A DNA stretch of 64,000 nt from Pseudomonas fluorescens (GTDB lineage: Bacteria > Pseudomonadota > Gammaproteobacteria > Pseudomonadales > Pseudomonadaceae): contig NZ_KZ477985.1 in NCBI RefSeq assembly GCF_002837185.1, forward strand, positions 186,001-250,000, written 5' to 3'. Position numbers and translations under genes: made by a program. Below are positions 29,474-39,684 of the stretch, one piece after another. Positions within the stretch are counted from its first letter, which is position 1, and each line of letters starts with the position of its first letter. Below the pieces are notes generated by a model, which saw only the letters and a program-made list of their open reading frames with translations, was not told the origin of the DNA and made no database searches.

Positions 29474-29940
29474 TGCAAAACCGCACTGTGGAAATCGGTG
29501 TCGGCCTTTTCTTGCTGGCTGGCATCCTGGCTTTACTGTTGCTGGCCCTGCGGGTCAGTGGCCTGTCGGCCAGCCCCACCGCCGACACTTATAAGCTTTA
29601 TGCGTACTTCGACAATATCGCCGGTTTGACGGTCAGAGCTAAAGTGACCATGGCTGGCGTAACCGTCGGCAAGGTCACGGCAATCGATCTGGATCGCGAC
29701 AGCTTCACCGGGCGAGTGACGATGCAAGTGGACAAGAAGGTCGATAATCTGCCGACGGACTCCACCGCATCCATCCTCACTGCAGGTCTGCTGGGCGAGA
29801 AGTACATCGGTCTCAGCGTTGGCGGGGAAACAGCCCTGCTCAAGGATGGTTCGACAATCCACGACACACAGTCGTCGTTGGTACTTGAAGACTTGATCGG
29901 TAAATTCCTGCTCAACACCGTCAATAAAGACGCCAAATGA
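29473..29940 (+). CDS. mlaD: Mla phospholipid-binding MCE protein MlaD (Ttg2C)
   Basis: MCE-domain protein that forms a hexameric ring with a hydrophobic pore on MlaE. The 155 residues have an N-terminal anchor (about 5-25, VEIGVGLFLLAGILALLLLAL), one MCE domain (about 40-118, DNIAGLTVRAKVTMAGVTVGKV) and a short C-terminal helix (LVLEDLIGKFLLN). Start overlaps the mlaE stop. The 3' end lies 11 bases before the chosen mlaC start. Confidence 0.96.
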   Translation: MQNRTVEIGVGLFLLAGILALLLLALRVSGLSASPTADTYKLYAYFDNIAGLTVRAKVTMAGVTVGKVTAIDLDRDSFTGRVTMQVDKKVDNLPTDSTASILTAGLLGEKYIGLSVGGETALLKDGSTIHDTQSSLVLEDLIGKFLLNTVNKDAK

Positions 29941-29951
29941 GGAATCTGTTC

Positions 29952-30599
29952 ATGATCTCTACCTTGCGACGCGGCCTTCTGGTGCTGCTTGCAGCGCTGC
30001 CGTTGATGGCCAACGCAGCCGGTTCTGCCCACGAACTGGTGCAGGACACCACCAACAAAATGCTGGCTGACCTGTCGGCCAACAAGGAAAAGTACAAACA
30101 GGACCCGAGCCTGTTCTACAACGCGCTCAACAGCATTGTCGGTCCGGTGGTGGATGCCGAAGGCATCTCTCGCAGCATCATGACCGTCAAGTATTCGCGC
30201 AAGGCCACGCCTGCGCAGATGCAGCGTTTCCAGGAAAACTTCAAGCGCGGGCTGTTCCAGTTCTACGGCAACGCCTTGCTTGAATACAACAACCAGGGCA
30301 TTACCGTGGCTCCGGCCGGTGATGAGTCGGGTGACCGCACCAGCGTCAACATGAGCGTCAAGGGCAACAATGGCGCCGTGTACCCTGTGCAGTACACGCT
30401 GGAGAAGGTCAACGGCGAGTGGAAACTGCGCAACGTGATCATCAATGGCATCAATATCGGCAAACTGTTCCGTGATCAGTTCGCCGACGCGATGCAGCGC
30501 AACGGCAACAACCTGGACAAGACCATCGATGGTTGGGCCGGTGAAGTCGCCAAGGCCAAGGAAACTTCCGATAAGGAAGCCGGGAAGCCAGCGCAATGA
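29952..30599 (+). CDS. mlaC: Mla periplasmic phospholipid shuttle MlaC (Ttg2D)
   Basis: Soluble periplasmic lipid carrier between MlaA-porin and MlaFEDB. The 215 residues have a signal peptide (MISTLRRGLLVLLAALPLMANA) and the MlaC/Tol-Pal Ttg2 domain (DTTNKMLADLSANKEKYKQDPSLFYNAL; NGEWKLRNVIINGINIGKLFRDQF). ATG at 29952 has TGAGGAA 7-8 bases upstream; an ATG at 29937 overlapping the mlaD stop is possible and would add five residues. Stop overlaps mlaB (ATGA). Confidence 0.95.
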   Translation: MISTLRRGLLVLLAALPLMANAAGSAHELVQDTTNKMLADLSANKEKYKQDPSLFYNALNSIVGPVVDAEGISRSIMTVKYSRKATPAQMQRFQENFKRGLFQFYGNALLEYNNQGITVAPAGDESGDRTSVNMSVKGNNGAVYPVQYTLEKVNGEWKLRNVIINGINIGKLFRDQFADAMQRNGNNLDKTIDGWAGEVAKAKETSDKEAGKPAQ

Positions 30600-30901
30600 C
30601 CGAGTCGGCTGTTCGTATCGGCAACGCCGGCGAGCTGTTGCTCAGCGGCGTGCTCGATTACCGCACCGGGCCTGACCTGCGCAAGCAGGGCCAGGCTCTG
30701 ATCAACGCCAGCAGCGCGCCCGCGCTGGTGGTCGATTGCTCGGCGGTGACCAAGTCCAGCAGCGTCGGTCTGTCGTTGCTGCTGTGCTTTATGCGTGATG
30801 CCGAAGCGGCAAAAAAGCCACTCAGTATCCGTGCGTTGCCTGAAGACATGCGCGAGATTGCCGAGGTTTCCGGTCTGACCGAACTGCTGGCACACCCTTA
30901 A
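30596..30901 (+). CDS. mlaB: STAS-domain protein MlaB (Ttg2E)
   Basis: Small cytoplasmic STAS protein that binds MlaF and is needed for its activity. The 101 residues show the STAS fold with the conserved Ser/Thr-containing loop DCSAVTKSSSVGLSLLLCFM (about 43-62). Overlaps mlaC by four bases. A rho-independent terminator follows 15 bases later, ending the mla operon. Confidence 0.93.
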   Translation: MTESAVRIGNAGELLLSGVLDYRTGPDLRKQGQALINASSAPALVVDCSAVTKSSSVGLSLLLCFMRDAEAAKKPLSIRALPEDMREIAEVSGLTELLAHP

Positions 30902-30915
30902 TACACATTTATCGC

Positions 30916-30969
30916 AAAGCCCCCCGTCAGAGTCCTGCTATGCGGGGTTCGCAGGCGCGGGGCTTTTTT
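30916..30969 (+). terminator. Rho-independent terminator after mlaB
   Basis: Outer stem AAAGCCCC / GGGGC followed by TTTTTT (30964-30969), with an inner structured loop (CGTCAGAGTCCTGCTATGCG). Lies between mlaB and ibaG. Confidence 0.85.
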
Positions 30970-31015
30970 GTATGATGTGCGACCCGTGCGCACTGGGCGC
31001 CGATAGAGGTTGAGC

Positions 31016-32544
<1,529 letters not shown>

Positions 32545-32556
32545 TCCCCGCTGCAT

Positions 32557-32656
32557 TGTAGGAGCGAGCTTGCTCGCGAAAAACTCATGTACACCGCGTT
32601 GACTCTGAGTGAACGCGTTATCGTTGACGTTCTTCGCGAGCAAGCTCGCTCCTACA
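32557..32656. repeat. REPIN, GTAGGAGCGAGCTTGC type, between murA and hisG
   Basis: Two inverted REP units, TGTAGGAGCGAGCTTGCTCG at the left and its reverse complement at the right end, about 52 bases apart, forming a 100-bp symmetrical element. REPINs are non-autonomous repeats mobilised by RAYT transposases. The same type recurs at 39588-39684. Confidence 0.93.
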
Positions 32657-32757
32657 CACACTGGTTTGTTTCAAATCGAGGCTGTAACGGCCTCGATCTG
32701 TGTCTGGCGCCGTTTGCGACCGGACAGCAATAGCCTGATGAAGGACTGACATTTCCC

Positions 32758-33393
32758 ATGTTGACCATCGCACTGTCCAAGGGCCGCATCCTTGACGACA
32801 CGTTGCCGCTGCTGGCTGAAGCGGGCATCGTGCCGACCGAGAATCCGGACAAGAGCCGCAAGCTGATCATCCCCACGACCCAGGACGATGTGCGCCTGCT
32901 GATCGTGCGGGCTACCGACGTGCCAACCTATGTTGAACATGGCGCCGCCGACCTGGGTGTCGCCGGCAAGGACGTGCTGATGGAATACGGTGGCCAGGGC
33001 CTCTACGAGCCATTGGACCTGCGTATCGCGCTGTGCAAGCTGATGACCGCCGGCCGTGTCGGCGACGTCGAACCCAAGGGCCGCTTGCGAGTGGCGACCA
33101 AGTTCGTCAATGTCGCCAAACGCTACTACGCCGAACAAGGTCGTCAGGTCGATATCATCAAGCTCTACGGCTCGATGGAGCTGGCGCCGCTGATCGGCCT
33201 GGCCGACAAGATCATTGACGTGGTCGACACCGGCAACACCCTGCGTGCCAACGGTCTCGAACCCCAGGATTTCATTGCCGACATCAGCTCGCGCCTGATC
33301 GTCAACAAAGCATCGATGAAGATGCAGCACGCCCGTATCCAGGCGTTGATCGACACCCTGCGCAAGGCAGTGGAGTCTCGACACCGCGGTTGA
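32758..33393 (+). CDS. hisG: ATP phosphoribosyltransferase, short form HisG
   Basis: First step of histidine biosynthesis: ATP plus PRPP to phosphoribosyl-ATP. The 211 residues are the short HisG form, which lacks the C-terminal regulatory domain and needs HisZ (not in this window) for activity and feedback. Conserved segments: [32 protein letters not shown], and the PRPP loop [13 protein letters not shown]. Precedes hisD and hisC; a terminator-like hairpin lies before hisD. Confidence 0.97.
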   Translation: MLTIALSKGRILDDTLPLLAEAGIVPTENPDKSRKLIIPTTQDDVRLLIVRATDVPTYVEHGAADLGVAGKDVLMEYGGQGLYEPLDLRIALCKLMTAGRVGDVEPKGRLRVATKFVNVAKRYYAEQGRQVDIIKLYGSMELAPLIGLADKIIDVVDTGNTLRANGLEPQDFIADISSRLIVNKASMKMQHARIQALIDTLRKAVESRHRG

Positions 33394-33447
33394 CTCACCT
33401 GCGTAGCTGAAAAGCTGCGCCCGTCTATCCGCCTCATAGCCAGAATT

Positions 33448-33497
33448 CTCAGGTGCCCAAGCGGAGCGAACGGTAGTTTAGGGCGCCTGAGTTTTTT
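33448..33497 (+). terminator. Terminator-like hairpin between hisG and hisD
   Basis: Stem CTCAGGTGCCC (33448-33458) pairs with GGGCGCCTGAG (33481-33491) with one mismatch around a 22-base loop, followed by TTTTTT (33492-33497). It sits inside what is otherwise a his operon, so it may limit read-through from hisG. Confidence 0.75.
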
Positions 33498-33520
33498 GCC
33501 AATCCATTGAGGCCCTCGCT

Positions 33521-34840
33521 ATGACCACGTCCACTGCAATTGCCCGACTCAACGCTGCCGACCCGGATTTCGCCCATCATCTGGATCATCTGCTGAGCTG
33601 GGAAAGCGTGTCCGACGACTCGGTCAACCAGCGGGTGCTCGACATCATCAAAGCCGTGCGCGAGCGCGGCGATGCGGCACTGGTGGATTTCACCCGTCAG
33701 TTTGACGGCCTGGACGTCAAGTCCATGGCTGACTTGATCCTGCCCCGTGAACGCCTGGAACTGGCGCTGACGCGTATCACCGCGCCCCAGCGTGAAGCGC
33801 TGGAAGTGGCGGCGGCGCGGGTGCGCAGCTATCACGAAAAACAGAAGCAGGATTCCTGGAGCTACACCGAGGCCGACGGCACCGTGCTGGGTCAGAAGGT
33901 CACGCCGCTGGACCGCGCCGGCCTGTATGTGCCGGGCGGCAAAGCCTCGTACCCGTCGTCGGTGTTGATGAACGCGATCCCGGCCAAAGTGGCGGGCGTG
34001 ACCGAAGTGGTCATGGTGGTGCCGACCCCGCGTGGCGAACTCAACGAACTGGTATTGGCCGCCGCCTGCATCGCCGGTGTCGACCGGGTGTTCACCATCG
34101 GCGGCGCCCAGGCAGTGGCTGCCCTGGCCTATGGCACTGAAAGCGTGCCAAAGGTCGACAAGGTGGTGGGGCCGGGCAATATCTACGTCGCCACCGCCAA
34201 GCGCCATGTATTCGGCCAGGTCGGTATCGACATGATCGCCGGGCCTTCGGAAATCCTCGTGGTGTGTGACGGCCAGACCGACCCGGACTGGATCGCCATG
34301 GACCTGTTCTCCCAGGCCGAGCACGACGAAGACGCCCAGGCGATCCTGGTCAGCCCGGACGCCGACTTCCTCGACCAGGTTGCCGCCAGCATCGACAAGC
34401 TGTTACCGACCATGGAGCGCGCCGAGATCATCGAAAAATCGATCAACGGGCGTGGCGCACTGATTCTGGTGAGCGACATGGAGCAAGCCATCGACGTGGC
34501 CAACCGTATCGCGCCGGAACACCTTGAGCTGTCCGTCGCAGACCCACAAGCCTGGCTGCCGTTGATTCGTCACGCCGGGGCGATCTTCATGGGGCGCCAC
34601 ACCAGTGAAGCCCTGGGCGACTACTGCGCAGGCCCGAACCACGTATTGCCGACCTCCGGCACCGCGCGCTTTTCGTCGCCGCTGGGGGTGTATGACTTCC
34701 AGAAGCGGTCGTCGATCATCTTCTGTTCGCCCCAGGGCGCGTCCGAATTGGGCAAGACCGCGTCGGTGCTGGCCCGTGGCGAGTCACTGAGCGCCCACGC
34801 GCGCAGCGCTGAATACCGCATTCTTGAAGAGGGGAAATGA
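33521..34840 (+). CDS. hisD: Histidinol dehydrogenase
   Basis: Zinc enzyme doing the last two oxidations, L-histidinol to L-histidine, with NAD. The 439 residues contain family segments [55 protein letters not shown] and [12 protein letters not shown] (His/Asp ligand region), and [19 protein letters not shown]. It starts 24 bases after the hairpin and ends 3 bases before hisC, so hisD-hisC are coupled. Confidence 0.98.
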   Translation: MTTSTAIARLNAADPDFAHHLDHLLSWESVSDDSVNQRVLDIIKAVRERGDAALVDFTRQFDGLDVKSMADLILPRERLELALTRITAPQREALEVAAARVRSYHEKQKQDSWSYTEADGTVLGQKVTPLDRAGLYVPGGKASYPSSVLMNAIPAKVAGVTEVVMVVPTPRGELNELVLAAACIAGVDRVFTIGGAQAVAALAYGTESVPKVDKVVGPGNIYVATAKRHVFGQVGIDMIAGPSEILVVCDGQTDPDWIAMDLFSQAEHDEDAQAILVSPDADFLDQVAASIDKLLPTMERAEIIEKSINGRGALILVSDMEQAIDVANRIAPEHLELSVADPQAWLPLIRHAGAIFMGRHTSEALGDYCAGPNHVLPTSGTARFSSPLGVYDFQKRSSIIFCSPQGASELGKTASVLARGESLSAHARSAEYRILEEGK

Positions 34841-34843
34841 GGC

Positions 34844-35896
34844 ATGAGTAAATTCTGGAGCCCTTTCGTCAAGGATCTCGTGCCTTACGTGCCCGGCGAA
34901 CAGCCGAAGCTGACCAAGCTGGTCAAGCTCAACACCAACGAAAACCCCTACGGCCCATCGCCCAAGGTACTGGCGGCGATGCAGGCCGAGTTGAACGAGA
35001 ACTTGCGTCTGTACCCGGACCCTAACAGCGACCTGCTCAAGCAGGCCGTAGCCAGCCATTACGGGATCGATGCGGGCAAGGTGTTCCTCGGCAACGGTTC
35101 CGACGAAGTCCTGGCGCACATTTTTCACGGCTTGTTCCAGCACGAGCTGCCGCTGCTGTTCCCGGATATCAGCTACAGCTTCTATCCGGTGTATTGCGGC
35201 CTGTATGGCATCACGTTCGACGCGGTGCCATTGGATGAGCAGTTCCAGATTCGCGCGGCCGACTATGCGCGGCCCAACGGCGGGATCATTTTCCCCAACC
35301 CGAACGCGCCGACCGGCTGCGTGCTGGCGCTGGACGCCGTGGAGCAGATCCTCAAGGCCAGCCCGGACTCGGTGGTGGTGGTCGATGAAGCCTATATTGA
35401 CTTCGGCGGCGAGACGGCCATCAGGCTGGTGGACCGTTACCCCAACCTGCTGGTAACACAGACTCTGTCCAAATCGCGCTCACTGGCCGGTTTGCGGGTG
35501 GGCCTGGCCGTGGGTCACCCGGACCTCATCGAGGCGCTTGAGCGGGTCAAGAACAGCTTCAACTCTTATCCGCTGGATCGGTTGGCGATTGTAGGCGCGG
35601 CCGCCGCGTTCGAGGACCGTGAGTACTTCGAGAAGACGTGCCAATGGGTGATCGACAGCCGCAACAAAGTGGTGGCACAACTGGAAGATAAAGGCTTCGA
35701 AGTGCTGCCGTCCGCCGCCAACTTTATCTTCGCTCGTCACCCACGACATGACGCTGCCGGCCTGGCGGCCAAGTTGCGTGAGCAAGGCGTGATCGTGCGG
35801 CACTTCAAGCAGGAGCGGATTGCCCAGTTCCTGCGGATCAGCATCGGCACGCCGGAGCAGAACCAGGCGCTGGTTGATGGCCTGGGCGAGCTCTGA
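34844..35896 (+). CDS. hisC: Histidinol-phosphate aminotransferase HisC
   Basis: PLP-dependent aminotransferase converting imidazole-acetol phosphate to L-histidinol phosphate. The 350 residues are fold type I with the PLP-binding Lys in [14 protein letters not shown] (about residue 208), the NENPYGPSP substrate loop (residues 28-36), PNPNAPTGC and DEAYIDF. In P. aeruginosa, as I remember it, algW follows this gene; here a REPIN and uraA follow. Confidence 0.96.
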   Translation: MSKFWSPFVKDLVPYVPGEQPKLTKLVKLNTNENPYGPSPKVLAAMQAELNENLRLYPDPNSDLLKQAVASHYGIDAGKVFLGNGSDEVLAHIFHGLFQHELPLLFPDISYSFYPVYCGLYGITFDAVPLDEQFQIRAADYARPNGGIIFPNPNAPTGCVLALDAVEQILKASPDSVVVVDEAYIDFGGETAIRLVDRYPNLLVTQTLSKSRSLAGLRVGLAVGHPDLIEALERVKNSFNSYPLDRLAIVGAAAAFEDREYFEKTCQWVIDSRNKVVAQLEDKGFEVLPSAANFIFARHPRHDAAGLAAKLREQGVIVRHFKQERIAQFLRISIGTPEQNQALVDGLGEL

Positions 35897-35910
35897 CAGA
35901 CGCCGCAATA

Positions 35911-36006
35911 CAATGTGGGAGGGGGCTTGCCCCCGATAGCGGAGTGTCAGTCAACAGATGTATTGACTGCCACACTGCCATCGGGGGCAAGCCCCCTCCC
36001 ACATTG
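35911..36006. repeat. REPIN, GTGGGAGGGGGCTTGC type, between hisC and uraA
   Basis: Inverted pair CAATGTGGGAGGGGGCTTGC and its reverse complement around a structured 40-50 base spacer (AGCGGAGTGTCAG ... CCACACTGCC). It separates convergent hisC and uraA and may act as a shared mRNA 3' end. Confidence 0.94.
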
Positions 36007-36022
36007 GGTTCCAGGGTGTTAG

Positions 36023-37297
36023 TTAGAGCAGCGGCTCGTCAGGCTTCTTGTTCTTCCAGCCGTCGTTGCCCGGCAGCAGCAGGTTCAAACCAATCGCCAC
36101 CACCGCACACAGGGCGATGCCCTTGAGGCCGAAATCGTCCGGGCCGGTGCCGGTGCCTACCAGTACACCGCCAATCCCGAACACCAGGGTCACCGACACA
36201 ATCACCAGATTGCGCGCCTCACCCAGGTCGATCCTGTGGCGGATCAGCGTATTCATCCCCACCGCCGCAATCGAGCCGAACAGCAGGCACAGAATCCCGC
36301 CCATCACCGGCACCGGGATGCTTTGCAGCAGCGCGCCGAACTTGCCGATGAACGCCAGGCTGATTGCGAACACCGCAGCCCAGGTCATGATTTTCGGGTT
36401 GTAGTTCTTGGTCAGCATCACCGCGCCCGTCACTTCGGCGTAGGTGGTATTGGGCGGGCCGCCAAACAGACCGGCGGCCGTCGTGGCAATCCCGTCACCC
36501 AGCAAGGTGCGGTGCAGGCCGGGCTTCTTCAGGTAGTCGCGACCGGTCACGCTGCCTACCGCAATCACGCCACCGATATGTTCGATCGCAGGGGCCAGGG
36601 CCACCGGGACGATAAACAGGATCGCCTGCCAGTTGAACTCCGGCGCGGTGAAGTGGGGCAGGGCGAACCACGGTGCGGCGGCGATCTTCGCCGTGTCGAC
36701 CACGCCGAAGTAGAACGACATGGCAAAACCCACCAGCACGCCGGAGATGATCGGCACCAGGCGGAAAATGCCCTTGCCGAACACCGCCACGATCAAGGTG
36801 GTCAGCAGTGCGGGCATCGAGATCAGCATGGCCGTCTGGTAGTGGATCAACTCGGCGCCGTCGCCGGACTTGCCCATGGCCATATTGGCGGCAATCGGCG
36901 CCATGGCCAGGCCGATAGAAATGATCACCGGGCCGATCACTACCGGCGGCAGCAGTCGGTCGATGAAACCGGTGCCTTTGACCTTCACGGCAAGGCCCAG
37001 GAAGGTATAGACGAAACCCGCCGCCATCACCCCGCCCATGGTCGCCGCGAGGCCGAACTGGCCCTTGGCGAGAATGATCGGGGTGATGAACGCAAAGCTC
37101 GATGCCAGGAACACCGGCACCTGCCGCCCTGTCACCACCTGGAACAACAACGTGCCCAGGCCTGCGGTGAACAGTGCGACGTTTGGATCAAGACCTGTGA
37201 TCAGCGGCATCAACACCAGCGCGCCAAATGCTACGAAGAGCATCTGTGCGCCAGACAGGATCTGGCGCCAAAGCGGGTCGTTGAATTCATCCTGCAT
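36023..37297 (-). CDS. uraA: Uracil permease (NCS2 family)
   Basis: Inner-membrane uracil:proton symporter of 424 residues with about 14 predicted membrane segments. NCS2 motifs are seen: GLDPNVALFTAGLGTLLFQ near the N-terminus, IEHIGGVIAVGSVTGRDYLKKPG (family motif, about 244-266) and FGGPPNTTYAEVTGAVMLT (about 282-300). ATG at 37297 (MQDEFNDPLW) has AAGGA 9 bases upstream; GTG at 37303 is a possible start but its spacing is poor. It begins two bases after the upp stop, so transport and salvage are made together. Confidence 0.95.
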   Translation of the reverse strand: MQDEFNDPLWRQILSGAQMLFVAFGALVLMPLITGLDPNVALFTAGLGTLLFQVVTGRQVPVFLASSFAFITPIILAKGQFGLAATMGGVMAAGFVYTFLGLAVKVKGTGFIDRLLPPVVIGPVIISIGLAMAPIAANMAMGKSGDGAELIHYQTAMLISMPALLTTLIVAVFGKGIFRLVPIISGVLVGFAMSFYFGVVDTAKIAAAPWFALPHFTAPEFNWQAILFIVPVALAPAIEHIGGVIAVGSVTGRDYLKKPGLHRTLLGDGIATTAAGLFGGPPNTTYAEVTGAVMLTKNYNPKIMTWAAVFAISLAFIGKFGALLQSIPVPVMGGILCLLFGSIAAVGMNTLIRHRIDLGEARNLVIVSVTLVFGIGGVLVGTGTGPDDFGLKGIALCAVVAIGLNLLLPGNDGWKNKKPDEPLL

Positions 37298-37299
37298 GC

Positions 37300-37938
37300 T
37301 CACGCGTCCTTCTGCTTGGTGCCGAAGATCTTGTCACCGGCATCGCCCAGGCCTGGGATGATGTAGCCGTGTTCATTCAGGCGTTCGTCGATGGAGGCGG
37401 TGTAGATCTGCACGTCAGGGTGCGCTTTCTCGACGGCGGCGATACCTTCGGGGGCGGCAACCAGCACCATGGCGCGGATGTCGCGGCAGCCGGCTTTTTT
37501 CAGCAGGTCGATGGTGGCGACCATGGAGCTGCCGGTGGCAAGCATCGGGTCGATGATCATGGCCAGGCGCTCGTTGATTTCCGGGACGAGTTTTTCCAGG
37601 TAGGTGTGGGCCTGCAGTGTTTCTTCATTGCGGGCCACGCCCACGGCGCTGACCTTGGCGCCCGGGATCAGGCTGAGCACGCCTTCGAGCATGCCGATAC
37701 CGGCGCGCAGGATCGGCACCACGGTAATTTTCTTACCGGCGATTTTCTCCACTTGTACGGGACCGGCCCAACCGGGGATCTCGTAGGTTTCCAGGGGCAA
37801 ATCCTTGGTGGCTTCGTAAGTGAGCAGCGCTCCGACTTCCTGAGCAAGCTCACGGAAATTCTTCGTGCTGATGTCGGCACGGCGCATAAGGCCGAGTTTG
37901 TGTCGGATCAGCGGGTGGCGGATCTCGCGAGTGGGCAT
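37300..37938 (-). CDS. upp: Uracil phosphoribosyltransferase
   Basis: Salvages uracil with PRPP to UMP. The 212 residues start [19 protein letters not shown], the family start, with GGAGCC upstream. The PRPP-binding loop is [23 protein letters not shown] (about 128-150), and the C-terminal uracil loop [17 protein letters not shown] is intact. An in-frame ATG 24 bases upstream is rejected. Divergent from hpt, with a 163-base promoter region. Confidence 0.97.
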   Translation of the reverse strand: MPTREIRHPLIRHKLGLMRRADISTKNFRELAQEVGALLTYEATKDLPLETYEIPGWAGPVQVEKIAGKKITVVPILRAGIGMLEGVLSLIPGAKVSAVGVARNEETLQAHTYLEKLVPEINERLAMIIDPMLATGSSMVATIDLLKKAGCRDIRAMVLVAAPEGIAAVEKAHPDVQIYTASIDERLNEHGYIIPGLGDAGDKIFGTKQKDA

Positions 37939-38101
37939 GGGAAAGGCTCCGGCGGCGGGCAAAAAAACCGGCCTAGATTAATCTATCCGAGGGTGTTGTC
38001 CTATAGACATCAAGTACGTTAGTCCATAAAGGCTTGATTGGAGCGCACGAGAAGCGTACCTTCGCCCGCTTTTCTTGCCACAGCACCCCTTGGAGAGCGC
38101 C

Positions 38102-38659
38102 ATGTCCGCTGATCTCGAGCATATCCGTCAAATCATGCACGAGGCTGACTGCCTGTACACCGAAGCGCAAGTCGAAGCAGCGATCGCCAAGGTTGGCGCG
38201 CACATCACCCGCGAAATGGCCGACACAAACCCAGTAGTTTTCTGCGTGATGAACGGTGGCCTGATCTTCGCCGGCAAATTGCTCACCCATCTGCAATTCC
38301 CGTTGGAAGCGTCTTACCTGCATGCCACCCGCTATCGCAACGAAACCAGTGGCGGCGATCTGTTCTGGAAGGCCAAGCCGGAAGTTTCGTTTATCGACCG
38401 TGACGTGCTGATCATTGATGACATTCTCGACGAAGGGCATACCCTGGGCGCGATCATCGACTTCTGCAAACATGCCGGCGCGCGTAAAGTGCACACCGCC
38501 GTGCTGATCGACAAAGACCACGATCGCAAGGCGCGCCCCGAGCTGAAAGCCGATTTCGTCGGGTTGCCGTGCATCGACCGCTATATCTTCGGTTATGGCA
38601 TGGACTACAAGGGCTACTGGCGTAACGCCAATGGCATCTACGCCGTTAAAGGAATGTAA
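38102..38659 (+). CDS. hpt: Hypoxanthine-guanine phosphoribosyltransferase
   Basis: Purine salvage: hypoxanthine or guanine plus PRPP to IMP or GMP. The 185 residues show the PRPP motif DVLIIDDILDEGHTLGAII (about 101-119), the flexible-loop region HATRYRNETSGGD and the purine-binding FVGLPCIDRYIFGYGMDYKGYWRN (about 146-169). Start MSADLEHIRQIM at 38102 follows TTGGAGAGCGCC; an in-frame start 27 bases upstream is less likely. Three bases separate it from the next gene, so they are cotranscribed. Confidence 0.95.
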   Translation: MSADLEHIRQIMHEADCLYTEAQVEAAIAKVGAHITREMADTNPVVFCVMNGGLIFAGKLLTHLQFPLEASYLHATRYRNETSGGDLFWKAKPEVSFIDRDVLIIDDILDEGHTLGAIIDFCKHAGARKVHTAVLIDKDHDRKARPELKADFVGLPCIDRYIFGYGMDYKGYWRNANGIYAVKGM

Positions 38660-38662
38660 TCG

Positions 38663-39130
38663 ATGGCCCGTTTTCTTGATCAGACCTTATTTGCAGAGTT
38701 GGCCGAGAAAGCGGGCGACAGCCCCCGTGGCCGGCACCATCATAACTTCCACCAGATGGAAGAACCGTGTCATCGTCTCGCCGTGGCCCTGCAACCGAGT
38801 ACCTACGTGCCGCCTCATCGGCACCTGAGCGCGGACAAGGCGGAAACCTTGCTGGTGCTCAAGGGCCGGCTGGGTTTGCTGATATTCAGCGAAACCGGCG
38901 AAGTCATCGCCAAGCGCGTCATGCAGGCGGGTGGTGAGTGCGCCGGCGTCGACCTGCCGCCGGGTGTATTCCATGGCCTGGCAGTGCTGGAGCCCGATAC
39001 GGTGATGTTCGAATGCAAGGCCGGGCCTTATCGGCCGGTGGGTGAGGGTGAGCAGGCCGCCTGGGCGCCGCGCGAAGGCGATGCCGGCGTGGCCGACTAC
39101 CAACGCTGGATGCTCGCCCAGTTCGATTGA
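38663..39130 (+). CDS. WbuC family cupin protein
   Basis: A 155-residue cupin-fold metalloprotein of the WbuC type, found near polysaccharide genes in enterobacteria but here beside purine salvage. Histidines that fit the cupin metal site: HRHLSADKAETLLVLKG (about residues 52-68, the HxH...E motif) and later GVFHGLAVLE. The N-terminal stretch RGRHHHNFHQMEEPCHRL is unusually His-rich. Reaction unknown; the pairing with hpt is conserved as I recall in P. aeruginosa (PA4644-PA4645), which hints at a linked role but does not prove it. Confidence 0.85.
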   Translation: MARFLDQTLFAELAEKAGDSPRGRHHHNFHQMEEPCHRLAVALQPSTYVPPHRHLSADKAETLLVLKGRLGLLIFSETGEVIAKRVMQAGGECAGVDLPPGVFHGLAVLEPDTVMFECKAGPYRPVGEGEQAAWAPREGDAGVADYQRWMLAQFD

Positions 39131-39144
39131 GTCGGCTGAAATCC

Positions 39145-39161
39145 AAATGTGGGAGGGGGCT
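39145..39161 (+). repeat. Orphan half of a REP unit
   Basis: AAATGTGGGAGGGGGCT matches the left arm of the GTGGGAGGGGGCTTGC REP units exactly and then stops; no right arm follows. Remnant of a decayed REPIN just after the cupin gene. Confidence 0.7.
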
Positions 39162-39237
39162 CTTCAACGCTTTCGAAGCCCGTGCACCACAGGTAGACTT
39201 CAAGCCCCGTGTCAATGTCTGCAGGCTGGAGTCGGTA

Positions 39238-39525
39238 ATGCGTAAAGATAAAAAACAGGTGATCGGTGACGAGATCGGCGACGACCAGATCAAGTTGTTC
39301 CTGAACTTCGAACCGGTCGATGCGACTTCTCCGTCCCTGCATAAACTGATCAAGGCCTATCGCGGCCTGCGCATCGATGACTTCGAGCGCTTCCTGGGGT
39401 TCTTCAAGGAAGCTGGCCTGGACCTTGATGGCCAGGACGAGCATGGCCAGACCTTTGTCGACCTGATCAAGGACCAGCGCAACGCCGCCGAGTACATCGC
39501 GCTGATCGACAACGCGCGCGGCTGA
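39238..39525 (+). CDS. PA4642-like small conserved protein
   Basis: A 95-residue acidic soluble protein, MRKDKKQVIGDEIGDDQIKL, with a helical core (SLHKLIKAYRGLRIDDFERFLGFFKEAGLDLDGQDEHGQTFVDLI). The second half resembles an ankyrin-like or EF-hand-like loop (DLDGQDEHGQT) but no complete motif is formed. ATG at 39238 is chosen because the upstream extension runs through the orphan REP sequence. Equivalent genes sit next to mqo in other pseudomonads as I recall. Function unknown. Confidence 0.85.
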   Translation: MRKDKKQVIGDEIGDDQIKLFLNFEPVDATSPSLHKLIKAYRGLRIDDFERFLGFFKEAGLDLDGQDEHGQTFVDLIKDQRNAAEYIALIDNARG

Positions 39526-39542
39526 TTATTCCAGCCATAAAA

Positions 39543-39575
39543 AAACGCCCCGGCCTCATTGAGTCCGGGGCGTTT
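39543..39575. terminator. Bidirectional terminator after PA4642-like gene and mqo
   Basis: Perfect 11-bp stem AAACGCCCCGG / CCGGGGCGTTT, loop CCTCATTGAGT, with A-tract on the left and T-rich on the right. Suitable for ending transcription from both sides. Confidence 0.9.
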
Positions 39576-39587
39576 CGCTTTTAACGG

Positions 39588-39684
39588 TAGGAGCGAGCTT
39601 GCTCGCGAAGAACCTGAGAGCGCCGCGTTAATCCACTTGCGCTGCGTTATCGTTGACGTTTTTCGCGAGCGAGCTCGCTCCTAC
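39588..39684. repeat. REPIN, GTAGGAGCGAGCTTGC type, overlapping the mqo 3' end
   Basis: Inverted pair TAGGAGCGAGCTTGCTCGCG (left) and CGCGAGCGAGCTCGCTCCTA (right; one base off perfect symmetry). Bases 39631-39684 also encode the last 18 residues of Mqo. Homologous to the REPIN at 32557-32656. Confidence 0.92.

Noticed and set aside
35911..36006. REPINs considered as CRISPR repeats or transposon ends
   Set aside because: Units are inverted pairs without regular direct-repeat spacing, and there is no cas gene, transposase or target duplication near them.
36023..39130. Purine/pyrimidine riboswitch before upp or hpt
   Set aside because: The 163-base divergent region shows no recognisable aptamer core.
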